A stretch of 64,000 nucleotides of DNA from Amycolatopsis sp. DSM 110486 (lineage in GTDB: Bacteria; Actinomycetota; Actinomycetes; Mycobacteriales; Pseudonocardiaceae). Numbering within the stretch: position 1 is the first letter of the stretch; each line of letters begins with the position of its first letter. Where the stretch lies: assembly GCF_019468465.1 (NCBI RefSeq), contig NZ_CP080519.1:4045001-4109000 (forward strand), given 5' to 3'. This document shows, piece after piece, positions 51,631-60,650 of this stretch. A program made the position numbers and the translations under genes. Under the pieces are notes generated by a model. The model was not told the DNA's origin. It saw only the letters and a list, made by a program, of their open reading frames with translations, and made no database searches.

Positions 51631-52845
51631 GCTGCGTCATCGTGCCTGATCCCTGCTGTGTTTGATCGTCTGACCCCGCTCATCACGGTGGACGCTGCTC
51701 CTGGATGGCCGGGTGACCTGCGCAAACACCTGGCCAGGGTGCCGGACCCGCGGCATCGGCGGGGGGTGCGGCATTCAATCGAATCGATTCTGGCGCTGAC
51801 CGCGGTTGCGGTGGCGGCCGGGGCACGATCGTTCACCGCGATCGGGGAATGGGCCGCCGACGCACCGCAACACGTGCTGGCGCTACTGGGAACACGCTTC
51901 GATTCACGCGCGGACCGGTATGTGGCACCGGATGAAGCCACGCTGCGACGAGTGGCCGGCCGCCTCGACGGCGACATCCTCGACGACGTGATCAGTGCCT
52001 GGCTGGCCGACCACGATCCCGCCCAGCCCGGCCCCGACACCCTGCCACCGGCGATCGCGGTGGACGGGAAATCCCTGCGCGGCACCTTCGCCCGCACCGG
52101 CGGCGCCGGAGTGCACCTGCTCGCCGCCATCACCCACGACAACGCCATCGTGCTCGGGCAACGCCAAGTCCCGGCCGGGGCCAGCGAAATCACCTGGTTC
52201 CCCACACTGCTGGACACCATCGGCCTGACCGGGCGGGTCGTCACCGCCGACGCCCTGCACACCACCACCGCCCACGCCCGCTACCTCCACGCCCGCGGCG
52301 CCTACTACGTATTCACCGTCAAACAGAACCAGCAGCGCCTCTACACCCTGCTCGACACCCTGCCCTGGCACGACATCCCCACCCACGTCACCGAAGAACG
52401 CGGACACGGCCGCAGCGAACGCCGCACCACCCAGCTCGCGCCCCTCGGTGACTTCCTCGACTACCCCGCGATCGATTTCCCCCACGCCACCCACGCGTTC
52501 CTCATCGAGCGCTACACCACCCACCACACCAGCGGAAAACACACCGCCCACACCGCCCTGGGCATCACCAACATCACCGCCACCTGGGCCCACCCTGCCC
52601 ACATCGGAGCCTACGTCCGCAACCACTGGCACATCGAAAACAAACTCCACTGGACCCGCGACGTCACCTACCAAGAAGACGCATCCCGAGCCCGCACCGG
52701 CACCGCACCCCGCGTCATGGCCACCCTCCGCAACCTCGCCACCAGCGCACTCCGCCACACAGGCTGGACCAACATCGCCGCAGGACTACGCCACATGACC
52801 CGAGACACCACCCGCCCACTCACCCTGCTCGGCATCCACCCCTAA
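51625..52845 (+). CDS. ISAs1-family DDE transposase
   Basis: A 406-residue transposase. The N-terminal DDE_Tnp_1-associated domain (LRKHLARVPDPRHRRGVRHS, ILALTAVAVAAGARSFTAIGEWAAD) precedes the catalytic domain. Visible catalytic regions are PPAIAVDGKSLRG (first Asp), VVTADALHT (second Asp) and HWHIENKLHWTRDVTYQEDASRAR (Glu with the downstream Asp). It is full length without frameshift. GTG 51625 lies in the right arm of a stem-loop. It sits within the terminal repeats of the element. Confidence 0.95.
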   Translation: MPAASSCLIPAVFDRLTPLITVDAAPGWPGDLRKHLARVPDPRHRRGVRHSIESILALTAVAVAAGARSFTAIGEWAADAPQHVLALLGTRFDSRADRYVAPDEATLRRVAGRLDGDILDDVISAWLADHDPAQPGPDTLPPAIAVDGKSLRGTFARTGGAGVHLLAAITHDNAIVLGQRQVPAGASEITWFPTLLDTIGLTGRVVTADALHTTTAHARYLHARGAYYVFTVKQNQQRLYTLLDTLPWHDIPTHVTEERGHGRSERRTTQLAPLGDFLDYPAIDFPHATHAFLIERYTTHHTSGKHTAHTALGITNITATWAHPAHIGAYVRNHWHIENKLHWTRDVTYQEDASRARTGTAPRVMATLRNLATSALRHTGWTNIAAGLRHMTRDTTRPLTLLGIHP

Positions 52846-52889
52846 ACACCACAACGACTTTGCCGGAACCCTGCCTGGGAGGGCGGGGG

Positions 52890-52995
52890 CTGTGTGTCTC
52901 TGCCCAGGCGACTGCGTGTCTCCGCTCCGCGGCTGAGCGTCTCTTCCCGGCGGCTGTGTGTTTCCGTCCGGCGGCTGTGTGGCTCTGTCCGGCGG
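52890..52995. repeat. Five tandem 21-bp units
   Basis: Units of the form CTGTGTGTNTCNGTCCGGCGG begin at 52890 (22 bp), 52912, 52933, 52954 and 52975; the last two differ at only a few positions. They immediately follow the IS target repeat and precede the 3' end of the Sel1 gene. Confidence 0.75.
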
Positions 52996-53036
52996 CTCAA
53001 CAAGGCCTCGTGCCCAGCCGGTCCCCGAACCCGTCG

Positions 53037-54089
53037 TCAAGCGCGGTCATGCTCCCCCTGAGACTCCTCCGCCCGCGACAACCACGTATCCGCCTCCTCC
53101 ACCGCCCCGCGCGCCTGCAGCATCCGGGCCAAGCTCAACATCCCCTGCACATCCCCGGTCTCTGCCGCCGCGCGGAAGAACCGTTCCGCCTTCGCCAGCT
53201 CGTCGCGCGCCTCCGCGAGGTGCCCGAGGTTCGTCAGGGCCGGAATGCTCCCGTGCTCCGCCGCCTTGCGGTACCAGGCCGCGGCTTCGCCCTCGTCGCC
53301 GCGGTTGCGGGCCAGGACGCCGAGGTTGGTCATCGCGGCGGCGTCGCCGGCTTCGGCCGCGTCGAGGTACCAGGCTTCGGCCTCGTCGACGTCGCCGCGG
53401 CGGTGCAGGAGCAGGCCCAGGCGGACGGTGGCCTCGACGTTGCCGGAGGTCGCGCCCTGGCGGTACCAGGATTCGGCGTCCTGGACCTTGCCGAAGCGTT
53501 CGGACTGGCGGCCGAGCAGGCATGTCGCCGAGAGGTCGCCGTCGGCGAGGGCCTCGCGCCACCAGCGCGTGGCCTCGCTGTAGCGGCCGCGTTCGCGCAT
53601 GACGATGCCGACGTCGATCATCGCGGACGTGTTGCCCGCGCTCGCGGCGCGGCGGCACCAGTCCTCGGCCTCGTCGTAGCGGCCGCGTTCGGCGAGCAGG
53701 TGCCCAAGCGCGCCCATCGCCTCGACGTCACCGGTCACGGCGGCCTCGTGGAACCAGTACTCGGCGTCCTCGACGCGGCCGCGCCGTTCGTACGCGCGCC
53801 CGAGCCCCAGCATCCCGCGCGGCTCGCCGGCGTGGGCGGCCTCGTGGTACCAGCGTTCGGCCTCGTCGAGCACGCCGCGCTCGGCCAGGAGGTTCGCCAA
53901 CGCGGTCATCGCGATGCGGTCGCCGCCGGCCGCGGCGCGGCGGAACCACGTCTCGGCCTCCGCTGCCTCGCCCCGTTCTCGCAGCGCCGCTCCGAGGCGT
54001 GTCATCGCGACGACGTTGCCGCCTTCCGCGGCCTTGCGCTGCAGGTAGTCGTCGACGCGCGAGTTCCACTTCCGCAGCCGCCCGCTCAT
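53037..54089 (-). CDS. Sel1/TPR-repeat protein
   Basis: A 350-residue protein almost wholly made of about nine 36-residue helical repeats of the Sel1-like type (for example AEAETWFRRAAAGGDRIAMT and DEAEAWYLDAAEAGDAAAMT). It is a protein-interaction solenoid without signal peptide or enzymatic domain. ATG 54089 opens the repeat region; the longer frame upstream is not supported. It stands alone. Partner unknown. Confidence 0.88.
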   Translation of the reverse strand: MSGRLRKWNSRVDDYLQRKAAEGGNVVAMTRLGAALRERGEAAEAETWFRRAAAGGDRIAMTALANLLAERGVLDEAERWYHEAAHAGEPRGMLGLGRAYERRGRVEDAEYWFHEAAVTGDVEAMGALGHLLAERGRYDEAEDWCRRAASAGNTSAMIDVGIVMRERGRYSEATRWWREALADGDLSATCLLGRQSERFGKVQDAESWYRQGATSGNVEATVRLGLLLHRRGDVDEAEAWYLDAAEAGDAAAMTNLGVLARNRGDEGEAAAWYRKAAEHGSIPALTNLGHLAEARDELAKAERFFRAAAETGDVQGMLSLARMLQARGAVEEADTWLSRAEESQGEHDRA

Positions 54090-54260
54090 CGGCCACGCTC
54101 CCTTCCGCCTGTCCTCACCTCGGTAGTCGCTCGGCGCGCCGCGGACGTGACACCGTGGTCCCGGACACGGTTCGCGCGCAGCTGAGAGTGTCGGCGCGGT
54201 CACGGGCCTCGCGCCGGGCATACTGCCGCCTCCCGAACCCGTCGAGAGGATCACGCGCGC

Positions 54261-54917
54261 ATGGCCCGGACGTTTCCCACCCAGCGGATTCTGCTGGTCG
54301 TCGTGGTTCTCGTGGTGGCTGTCGCCGGGATCTGGTACGCCGGACGGCAAAGCGGCGCCGAGTCCACGGGTGCCGCGCCCGCCGACGTCACGCAGCAGCT
54401 GGCGGAGCTGAAAATCGCGCCGCGCGCGTCGATGTCCGGCTACTCCCGTGACAAATTCCCGCACTGGGACAACCAGGGGCACAACTGCAACACGCGCGAG
54501 CTCGTGCTCAAGCGCGACGGCAAGGACGTCAAGGCCGGCACCGACTGCAACCCGACGTCCGGCACCTGGTTCAGCGTCTACGACGCCGAGACCTGGACCA
54601 AACCCGGCGACGTCGACATCGACCACATGGTGCCCCTCGGCCAGGCCTGGGCCAGCGGCGCGCGCGACTGGCCCCAGGACAAACGCGAACAGTTCGCCAA
54701 CGACCTCACGCGCCCCCAGCTGTTCGCCGTGACGGACAACCTCAACCAGCAGAAGAGTGACAAGGCACCCGACGAGTGGAAGCCGCCGCTGGTGTCGTTC
54801 TGGTGCACCTACGCCACGGACTGGGTGACCGTGAAGCACTTCTACGGCCTCACCATCACGACGGGGGAGAAGGCGGCGCTGCAGGACATGCTGCGCCGCT
54901 GCCCGGCGGCGAGCTGA
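54261..54917 (+). CDS. Secreted or membrane-anchored HNH-type nuclease (DUF1524-like)
   Basis: A 218-residue protein with one N-terminal hydrophobic helix (ILLVVVVLVVAVAGIWYAG, residues 10-28), then a nuclease domain. DIDHMVPLGQAWASGA carries the HNH-type Asp-His motif, and FAVTDNLNQQKSDKAPDEW supplies the later Asn and Lys residues. Paired cysteines (NCNTRE, DCNP, WCTYA, RRCP) suit an extracellular disulfide-bonded enzyme. Such proteins are common actinobacterial exported nucleases, perhaps for DNA scavenging. Confidence 0.87.
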   Translation: MARTFPTQRILLVVVVLVVAVAGIWYAGRQSGAESTGAAPADVTQQLAELKIAPRASMSGYSRDKFPHWDNQGHNCNTRELVLKRDGKDVKAGTDCNPTSGTWFSVYDAETWTKPGDVDIDHMVPLGQAWASGARDWPQDKREQFANDLTRPQLFAVTDNLNQQKSDKAPDEWKPPLVSFWCTYATDWVTVKHFYGLTITTGEKAALQDMLRRCPAAS

Positions 54918-55145
54918 TCTCCGCCACGGGACCCCTCCGCGCCGTTGACGAGGTGCGTCGAGCTGGCGCCTGACGACGCCGACGGGCGCAACAGGCTCGC
55001 CATGGTCCTCGGCTGACCCGGCCGAGCCGGAGAGGGCGAAGTCCACCTCCCGCACGCTGCGTACCTTGGCTTCCGGACGGATTCGGACCCGTAGCCGACG
55101 TCGCGCCGGTCGGAATTGTCAGACCGCTCGGTTACTGTCCCCGGC

Positions 55146-55799
55146 ATGGCGACCTTCCTCCTCATCCACGGCGGTGGTGGCAGCGGCTGGGACTGGCACC
55201 TCGTCGTCGACGAGCTGCGGTGGCGCGGCCACGAAGCCGTCGCCCCGGACCTGCCGATCGGGAACCCCGAGGCGAAGCTGGCGGACTTCGCGGCCACGGC
55301 CACCGCGGCGGTCGAGGGGAAGCCGGACATCGTCGTGGTCGGGCATTCCTACGGCGGATTCACCGCTCCCTTGGCCGCGGCGAGGCTGGAAAACGCGCGG
55401 TTGCTCGTCTTCCTCGCCGGCATGGTTCCTGCGCCCGGGGAGGCGCCGGGGCAGTGGTGGGGCAACGTCGGGTTCGAAGGCCCTGACTCGGGCCTCACCG
55501 AGACGGAGACCTACCTCGGCGACGTTCCACCCGAGCTGGCGGCCGAAGCCTTGACCCGCAGCCGCGACCAGCTCAGCGCGGAGTGGGACGACCCGTGGCC
55601 CGACGCGCGGCTGCCCGACATCCCCACGCGCGTGCTTCTCTGCCGCGACGACAAGTTCTTCTCGCCCGAGCTGCAGCGGCGCGTCGCGCGTGAGCGGCTC
55701 GGCTTCGAGGCCGACGAGATCGACGGGTCCCACGGCGTCGCGTTGAGCCGTCCGGTTGAGCTGGCCGAGCGGCTCGAGCGGTATTTCGCCACGCTCTGA
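55146..55799 (+). CDS. Alpha/beta-fold hydrolase
   Basis: A 217-residue cytosolic esterase-like protein. The oxyanion segment LLIHGGGGSGWDWHLV and nucleophile elbow VGHSYGG (Ser) are clear. The acid lies in the LLCRDDKFF strand, and the His is in GSHGVALSRP near the C-terminus. It resembles the AB_hydrolase_6 group. Start ATG 55146 is directly before the first strand. Substrate unknown; transcribed alone. Confidence 0.88.
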   Translation: MATFLLIHGGGGSGWDWHLVVDELRWRGHEAVAPDLPIGNPEAKLADFAATATAAVEGKPDIVVVGHSYGGFTAPLAAARLENARLLVFLAGMVPAPGEAPGQWWGNVGFEGPDSGLTETETYLGDVPPELAAEALTRSRDQLSAEWDDPWPDARLPDIPTRVLLCRDDKFFSPELQRRVARERLGFEADEIDGSHGVALSRPVELAERLERYFATL

Positions 55800-55912
55800 C
55801 ACCAGGCCGCCGCCAAATGGTCCAGACCTATTGACGGGCTGGCCCGGCGATCCCTAACGTCGGTCTCCCGTGCACGGTTCCTCCACCCCGGTCCCCACTG
55901 GAGGTTCCGAAA

Positions 55913-56659
55913 GTGAAACTCAGAGCCCTCAGCGCCGCCGTGCTCGCGCTCGGCGCGCTCGTCACCGTCCCCGTCGCGACGGCCAGCGCCGCGACTTTGC
56001 CCGCGTGCCAGCACTTCTACACCGGCCCGATCCCCGACCGACCCGTCTCCGGCGGCCACGGCCCGGGCTCCCTCGTCGGCGCGGTCAACGTGAGCAACCG
56101 CCTGCCCGCGCCCACCGGCGTCTCCGGCGGCCTCGGCGGCGACGGCAAGGTCACCTTCACGTTCTCCCGCGTGCCGGGTGCCAAGGCGTACCGCGCGTTC
56201 CGCAACGGCCAGGCCCTGCAGTGGATCAGCGACTGGGGCCAGCCGACGCTCCAGGTCACCGACGCGAGCCCCTGCCAGAACGCCAACTACCAGCTCTACG
56301 CCATGACCGCCGAGGACAACTCGCCCGGCTCGCTCGGCCAGATCTCCACCGCGTACCGCGTGGGCTCGTCAGGTCAGCTGGCCCCCTACGCCCTCGCCAA
56401 GGGCACCACGCTCAACTACCGCGTCACCGCCTACAACGACGTCGCCCAAACCGCCCTCGGCTACCAGGCAGGCCCGGGCTTCTGCGCCGTCGACGCCCGC
56501 AACATCCCTTGGGGCACCAGGATTTCCGTCCCTGGCTACGGCCACTGCTACGCGGCCGACATCGGCAGCTGGATCAAGGACGACATCCTCGACGTCTGGC
56601 TGCCCGGCAACCAGGCCAACGACTGGGGAGTGCAACGGCTGACGCTCACTGTCGAATAA
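55913..56659 (+). CDS. Secreted protein with C-terminal 3D domain
   Basis: A 248-residue exported protein. A Sec signal peptide (KLRALSAAVLALGALVTVPVATASAA) is followed by a central beta-sandwich, fibronectin III-like segment (GKVTFTFSRVPGAKAYRAFRNG). The C-terminus is a 3D (Asp-Asp-Asp) domain like those of MltA and resuscitation-type factors: YRVTAYND, FCAVDARNIPWGTRISVPGYG, YAADIGSWIKDDILDVWLP. It may bind or cleave peptidoglycan. GTG 55913 has a TGGAGG site. Confidence 0.85.
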   Translation: MKLRALSAAVLALGALVTVPVATASAATLPACQHFYTGPIPDRPVSGGHGPGSLVGAVNVSNRLPAPTGVSGGLGGDGKVTFTFSRVPGAKAYRAFRNGQALQWISDWGQPTLQVTDASPCQNANYQLYAMTAEDNSPGSLGQISTAYRVGSSGQLAPYALAKGTTLNYRVTAYNDVAQTALGYQAGPGFCAVDARNIPWGTRISVPGYGHCYAADIGSWIKDDILDVWLPGNQANDWGVQRLTLTVE

Positions 56660-56678
56660 GGCCGGTCAAGTAGAGCGG

Positions 56679-56723
56679 TGAAGGGCACCTTCAGGGACAG
56701 GTTCCCTCAAGGTGCCCTTCACG
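56679..56723. terminator. Bidirectional terminator
   Basis: Fourteen-base perfect arms GTGAAGGGCACCTT (56679-56692) and AAGGTGCCCTTCAC (56710-56723), with an additional inner AGGGA/TCCCT pairing. It lies between the convergent 3D-domain and aldo/keto reductase genes. Confidence 0.92.
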
Positions 56724-56826
56724 GACCTTCAGCCGACTGGCAATACTGAGAAGCGTTGTCGCGCAAGGCTTTTGAAGCGACAATCCCGCCCCACGGCGGA
56801 TCGTTACCAGGCGCAGCCGAACCCCG

Positions 56827-57807
56827 TCACCACTTGTCGTGCACCAACGGCCGGATCAGCTCGTCATACGTGGCCCGCACCCCGGCCGCCGCTTCTTCCG
56901 GCAGCGGGGCCAGCCCGGCCGCAACCGTGTTCCCCCGCGCCTGCTCCGCGTTGCGCGCACCCGGGATCACCACGGAAACCCCCAGCTGATCCAGAATCCA
57001 GCGCAGCGCGAACTGCGCCAGCGTCTGCCCCTCCGGCACCAGCCCGCGCAGGCGCTCCACGGCCTCCAGCCCGACCTCGAACGGCACCCCCGAGAAGGTC
57101 TCGCCGACGTCGAACGCCTCACCGTGGCGGTTGAAGTTGCGGTGGTCGTCGGTCCCGAACGTCGTCGCGGCCGTGTAGCGCCCGGACAGCAGACCCGACG
57201 CCAGCGGCACCCGCGCGATGATCCCGGCGCCCGTCTCCACCGCCGTCGGCAGCACGCGCTCCAGCGGCTTGAGCCGCAGGCCGTTCAGGATGATCTGAAC
57301 CGAAGCGACATTCGGCCGCGAAAGCGCCGTCAACGCCTCGTCGCACGTCTCGACGCTGACGCCGTAAGCCTTGATCCGGCCCTCGTCGACCATCCGGTCC
57401 AACGCGTCATACACGGCGTCCGACGAGTACACGGCGGTCGGCGGGCAGTGGAGCTGGACGAGATCCAGCGTGTCCATCCCGAGGTTCCGGCGGGACCGGT
57501 CGTTCCACTCGCGGAAGTTCTTCTCGACGTAGTTCTCCGGCACCTGCTCGGCGCGGCGGCCCATCTTCGTGGCCACGAACACGCCGTCACCACGCTCCTG
57601 GCGGAAGCGGCCGACCAGCGTCTCGCTGCGGCCGTCGCCGTAGACGTCGGCGGTGTCGAAGAACGTGACGCCCTCGTCGGCCGCCGCGTGCAGCACGCCC
57701 ATGGCCTCGGTTTCGTCGACGGTGCCCCAGTCGGCGCCGAGCTGCCAGCACCCGAGGCCGACGGCGGACACCTCACGCCCCAGCCGGGTGATCTTGCGAG
57801 TCTCCAT
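56827..57807 (-). CDS. Aldo/keto reductase
   Basis: A 326-residue NADPH-dependent reductase of the AKR TIM-barrel family. Catalytic residues are Asp and Tyr in FFDTADVYGDGRSE, Lys in FVATKMGRR and His in LVQLHCPP. The cofactor region GARNAEQARGN is near the C-terminus. ATG 57807 is chosen at METRKI. It lies 39 bases after the HATPase gene and may share its transcript, suggesting stress-linked aldehyde detoxification. Confidence 0.93.
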   Translation of the reverse strand: METRKITRLGREVSAVGLGCWQLGADWGTVDETEAMGVLHAAADEGVTFFDTADVYGDGRSETLVGRFRQERGDGVFVATKMGRRAEQVPENYVEKNFREWNDRSRRNLGMDTLDLVQLHCPPTAVYSSDAVYDALDRMVDEGRIKAYGVSVETCDEALTALSRPNVASVQIILNGLRLKPLERVLPTAVETGAGIIARVPLASGLLSGRYTAATTFGTDDHRNFNRHGEAFDVGETFSGVPFEVGLEAVERLRGLVPEGQTLAQFALRWILDQLGVSVVIPGARNAEQARGNTVAAGLAPLPEEAAAGVRATYDELIRPLVHDKW

Positions 57808-57846
57808 ACAAGCGATCCTAAGCGGACCCTGATCAACCGCGGGCAC

Positions 57847-58269
57847 TCACGCGACCGGTCCCACTGCGAACGCTGCCCAGACGTACTTCCCGCCCACGCA
57901 CGGCTCGTAGCCCCACTCCTGCGACAGCACGTGGACCAGCTGCAGCCCCCGGCTGCGCGCCGCCTCCGGGGAGGGCTCCTTGAGGCGCGGCACCTCCTGG
58001 CCGGCGTCGAAGACGCAGACCACCAGCCGTCCCTCCGACAGCCGCAGCTCCAGCCGATCCGGCCGCTCACCGTGCTCGAACGCGTTGGTCACCAGCTCGG
58101 ACGTCGCCAGCAGAATGTCGTCCCGCCATTCGCAGCCCACCGCCAGCTCATCGAGCTTGGCGCGGACCGCGTGGCGGGCGATCGTGGGCGCGGTGACGTC
58201 GTCCGGGAGCGCCAGGCGCACGGTGGCGGGTGTCGTGGTGCCTCGCGTCGGCATCTTCGACGTCGTCAT
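57847..58269 (-). CDS. RsbW-type histidine-kinase-like ATP-binding protein
   Basis: A 140-residue HATPase_c protein related to anti-sigma kinases. The N box is DDILLATSELVTNAFEHG, the G1 region VVCVFDAGQEVPRLKEPS, and the G2 region RSRGLQLVHVLSQEWGYE. Streptomycete genomes encode many such small kinases acting on STAS antagonists. It is downstream of sigF and upstream of the AKR gene on the same strand. Confidence 0.9.
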   Translation of the reverse strand: MTTSKMPTRGTTTPATVRLALPDDVTAPTIARHAVRAKLDELAVGCEWRDDILLATSELVTNAFEHGERPDRLELRLSEGRLVVCVFDAGQEVPRLKEPSPEAARSRGLQLVHVLSQEWGYEPCVGGKYVWAAFAVGPVA

Positions 58270-58336
58270 GGCTTCCACACCTCCCGACCTGTCCGTTACT
58301 CGCACCGGCTTACTACCCAAGCGGGGGGACCCCGAA

Positions 58337-59110
58337 TCAGGTGCCCTCGGTGATGTCCGTCTCGACCAGTCCCGCGCGCAGTTTCTTCAGCGTCGACGCG
58401 AGCAGGCGCGACACCTGCATCTGCGAAACGCCCACGCGGCGGGCGATGTCCGACTGGCTCATCCCCGACCCGAACCGCAGCGCGACGATCTTGCGCTCCC
58501 GCTCCGGCAGGCTCTCCAACATGGGCCGCAGCGCCTCGCGCAGCTCCGCCTGGCTGAGGTTCGCGTCGGGCGCGCCGAAGCGCGTGTGCGCGGAGTTCTC
58601 CAGCAGGTTGTCCAGCGAAGCGCCGTAGCGGCCCTGGCCGGCGCGCAGGCCTTCGTAGACGTCCTCCATCGGCACGCCGAGGTGCTGCGCGATCTCACTC
58701 GGGCGCGGCGCGCGCGAGAGCCGCACGGTGAGCTCCTCGCGCGTGGCGGAGATGGACGCGTTGAGCTCCTTCAGCCGCCGCGGCACCCGCACCGACCAGC
58801 TGTTGTCCCGGAAGTGGTGACGCAGTTCACCCGAAATGGTGGGGACGGCGAACGCCAGGAAGTCGGTGCCCTGCGTCGGGTCGTAGCGGTCGACGGCGTG
58901 GATCAGGCCGACCGTCGCGATCTGCACCAGGTCGTCCATGGCCTCGTCGCGGTTGCGGAACTTCCGCGCGAGGTTGCGGGCGAGCTCCAGGTGCTCGCGC
59001 ACCAGTCTGTCCCTGATCTCCTCGCGGCGCGGGGAGCCTTCGGGCAGCTGGGCCAACTCGTCGAACAGCGACGCCACATCGGTCTCGTCGCCTTCGGCGG
59101 GGGTGGTCAC
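58337..59110 (-). CDS. SigB/SigF-family stress sigma factor
   Basis: A 257-residue group 3 sigma factor with regions 2 to 4. Core-binding is LELARNLARKFRNRDEAMDDLVQIATVGLIHAVDRYDPTQG, and the -10 recognition part DFLAFAVPTISGELRHHFRDN. Region 4 is LPERERKIVALRFGSGMSQSDIARRVGVSQMQVSRLL. GTG 59110 overlaps the stop of the RsbW gene (GTGA), the standard rsbW-sigF arrangement. It likely governs general or oxidative stress responses. Confidence 0.94.
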   Translation of the reverse strand: MTTPAEGDETDVASLFDELAQLPEGSPRREEIRDRLVREHLELARNLARKFRNRDEAMDDLVQIATVGLIHAVDRYDPTQGTDFLAFAVPTISGELRHHFRDNSWSVRVPRRLKELNASISATREELTVRLSRAPRPSEIAQHLGVPMEDVYEGLRAGQGRYGASLDNLLENSAHTRFGAPDANLSQAELREALRPMLESLPERERKIVALRFGSGMSQSDIARRVGVSQMQVSRLLASTLKKLRAGLVETDITEGT

Positions 59111-59523
59111 GGGCGCGCCACCTCACTCTCCCGGACGAGCTGAACCCGGGAGAGGTACCGGCCGTCGGCCGGGGTCACCGTGCGTCGCGCCGACGTGGCC
59201 AGCGCCGTGAGCAGCTGCCAGGACAGACCGGTGTCGTCACCGTGGTCCGGGGTGTCGGCGACCACCGACACGGTGACCTCGATGCGCCCCTCGATCCAGG
59301 AGAAGACGCAGGTCAGCTTGCCGTCGGCCGCGGACGGCAGGAGCATCGAGCAAGCCTCGTCCACCGCCATCCGCAGGTCTTCCACCGCGTCGAGGTCGAA
59401 GTCCTGGCGCATCGCGATGTCCGCGACGATCGTGCGCAGCGTGGGCACCACGTGCGGGATGGCCGCCGTCCGCACCTCGATGAGCTGGGCGTCCTCCCGA
59501 TCGAGCGGGGCGTTGTCCTCCAC
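59107..59523 (-). CDS. Anti-sigma factor kinase RsbW-like
   Basis: A 138-residue HATPase-fold anti-sigma protein with VPTLRTIVADIAMRQDFDLD and the N box DLRMAVDEACSMLL, directly upstream of and overlapping the sigma gene. The G1/G2 regions are less conserved (VSVVADTPDHG, GLSWQLLTAL), so kinase activity is uncertain, but sigma binding is likely. GTG 59523 gives the protein start VEDNAPL. The STAS antagonist at 60241 is a candidate partner. Confidence 0.88.
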   Translation of the reverse strand: MEDNAPLDREDAQLIEVRTAAIPHVVPTLRTIVADIAMRQDFDLDAVEDLRMAVDEACSMLLPSAADGKLTCVFSWIEGRIEVTVSVVADTPDHGDDTGLSWQLLTALATSARRTVTPADGRYLSRVQLVRESEVARP

Positions 59524-59674
59524 GTGCGGTCCTCTCTCCGGCTCACTCGGCCGTGTGCTGTGCTGCCCGGTCTGCTCATGCCCGGGGTGTGAGCAAACCA
59601 AACCCGGGTTTGATTCGCGCGACCGGCGGGCATGTAGCGGTCGAAGTGCTGATCCCGGGAAAGGTGGGGACGAG

Positions 59675-59983
59675 ATGGCTGACGTGAGCCGGCTGCCCAA
59701 CGTGGTCGCCGAGGAGTGGGAGTGGCAGCTGCAAGGTTCCTGCCGTGGCGCGGACAGCAGTCTGTTCTTCCACACCGACAACGAGCGTGGGTCCGCACGC
59801 GAGCGTCGTGAGTCGCGCGCGAAGGCGATCTGCCAGACCTGCCCCGTGCTGGCGCAGTGCCGTAAGCACGCTCTGACCGTACAGGAGCCGTACGGCATCT
59901 GGGGCGGCCTCGGCGAGATCGAGCGCCGTGAGCTGTTCATGCGTGAACGCCGCGCCGCCAAGCGCGACCCGCTGTCCGCCTGA
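59675..59983 (+). CDS. WhiB-family Fe-S transcription factor
   Basis: A 102-residue WhiB protein with cluster cysteines C23, C53, C56 and C62 (GSCRGAD, then CQTCPVLAQC), the GIWGG turn at 74-78 and a basic C-terminal tail (RRAAKRDP). It binds a redox-sensitive 4Fe-4S cluster and acts with the primary sigma factor. Length and tail resemble the WhiB2/WhmD class linked with division, but the class is not certain. It is divergent from the rsbW-sigF operon. Confidence 0.93.
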   Translation: MADVSRLPNVVAEEWEWQLQGSCRGADSSLFFHTDNERGSARERRESRAKAICQTCPVLAQCRKHALTVQEPYGIWGGLGEIERRELFMRERRAAKRDPLSA

Positions 59984-60240
59984 CCCAGCCCCGAACCTGC
60001 CCCGCGTGCCCCGCCGGCACGCGGGTCGCTGTGCGCGCGGCCGTTCGTCGGAATGACCATGCCGCCGTCCGGCTCTTGCCCGCCCGTGCCGTTGTCCGGG
60101 ACAGTGGCGGCCGACGCGGCGGCAGTCACCCACTGGGTTAGGGTTGGACTTTCCAGATGCCTGGAACCGTGAACGGTTGCCGCTTGAGATACAGGCGCGT
60201 ACCGGCGCAGCAGCAGCAGCGCCTGACGAGGAGAAACTGC

Positions 60241-60594
60241 ATGCCCGCAGCCGACCAGAACGCCACCCCTCCCGGGTTCGGCATCACGCTGGACACCGAG
60301 GCCGCCGAGCCGCGGGTGGTGGTCAACGGTGAGCTCGACCTGCTCACCAGCCCGCAGCTGCAGGAAGCCCTTGCCGGGTTGATCGCGGACAAGAGCTCGC
60401 AGCGCGTGGTGGCCGACCTGACCGGGGTGACCTTCTTCGACTCCTCGGCGTTGAACGTGGTCCTGCACGCCCAGCGGCAGGCCCGTGAGCAGGACGTCGA
60501 GCTCGCGGTGGTCCCCAGCTCGGCTGTGAGCCGCGTCATCGAGCTCACGGGAGTGGCCGAACACCTGAGCGTGTCGGAGGAACCGCCCGCCTGA
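60241..60594 (+). CDS. STAS-domain anti-sigma factor antagonist
   Basis: A 117-residue STAS protein: VVNGELDLLTSPQLQEAL, then VVADLTGVTFFDSSALNVVLHAQ with the phosphorylatable serine pair of RsbV/SpoIIAA proteins. Dephosphorylated, it would bind anti-sigma kinases and free SigF-type sigma factors; the kinases at 57847 and 59107 are candidate partners. ATG 60241 is placed after GAGGAG; the upstream frame from 60157 lacks family similarity. Confidence 0.93.
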   Translation: MPAADQNATPPGFGITLDTEAAEPRVVVNGELDLLTSPQLQEALAGLIADKSSQRVVADLTGVTFFDSSALNVVLHAQRQAREQDVELAVVPSSAVSRVIELTGVAEHLSVSEEPPA

Positions 60595-60650
60595 TCCCCG
60601 ATACGGTCGCGCGGACCTGAATTCCGCTCGCGACCTGGGGGAGATCCACG

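Larger units (their letters stand above)
51529..52873 (+). mobile_element. ISAs1-family insertion sequence
   Basis: Terminal inverted repeats CAGGGTTCCGGCAAAGTC (from 51529) and its complement GACTTTGCCGGAACCCTG (ending 52873) bound a 1.35-kb element with one transposase gene. The direct repeat CCTGGGAGGGC flanks it (51518-51528 and 52874-52884), consistent with a target duplication of about 10 bp. Ends and transposase are intact, so the element looks recent and possibly active. Confidence 0.9.
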
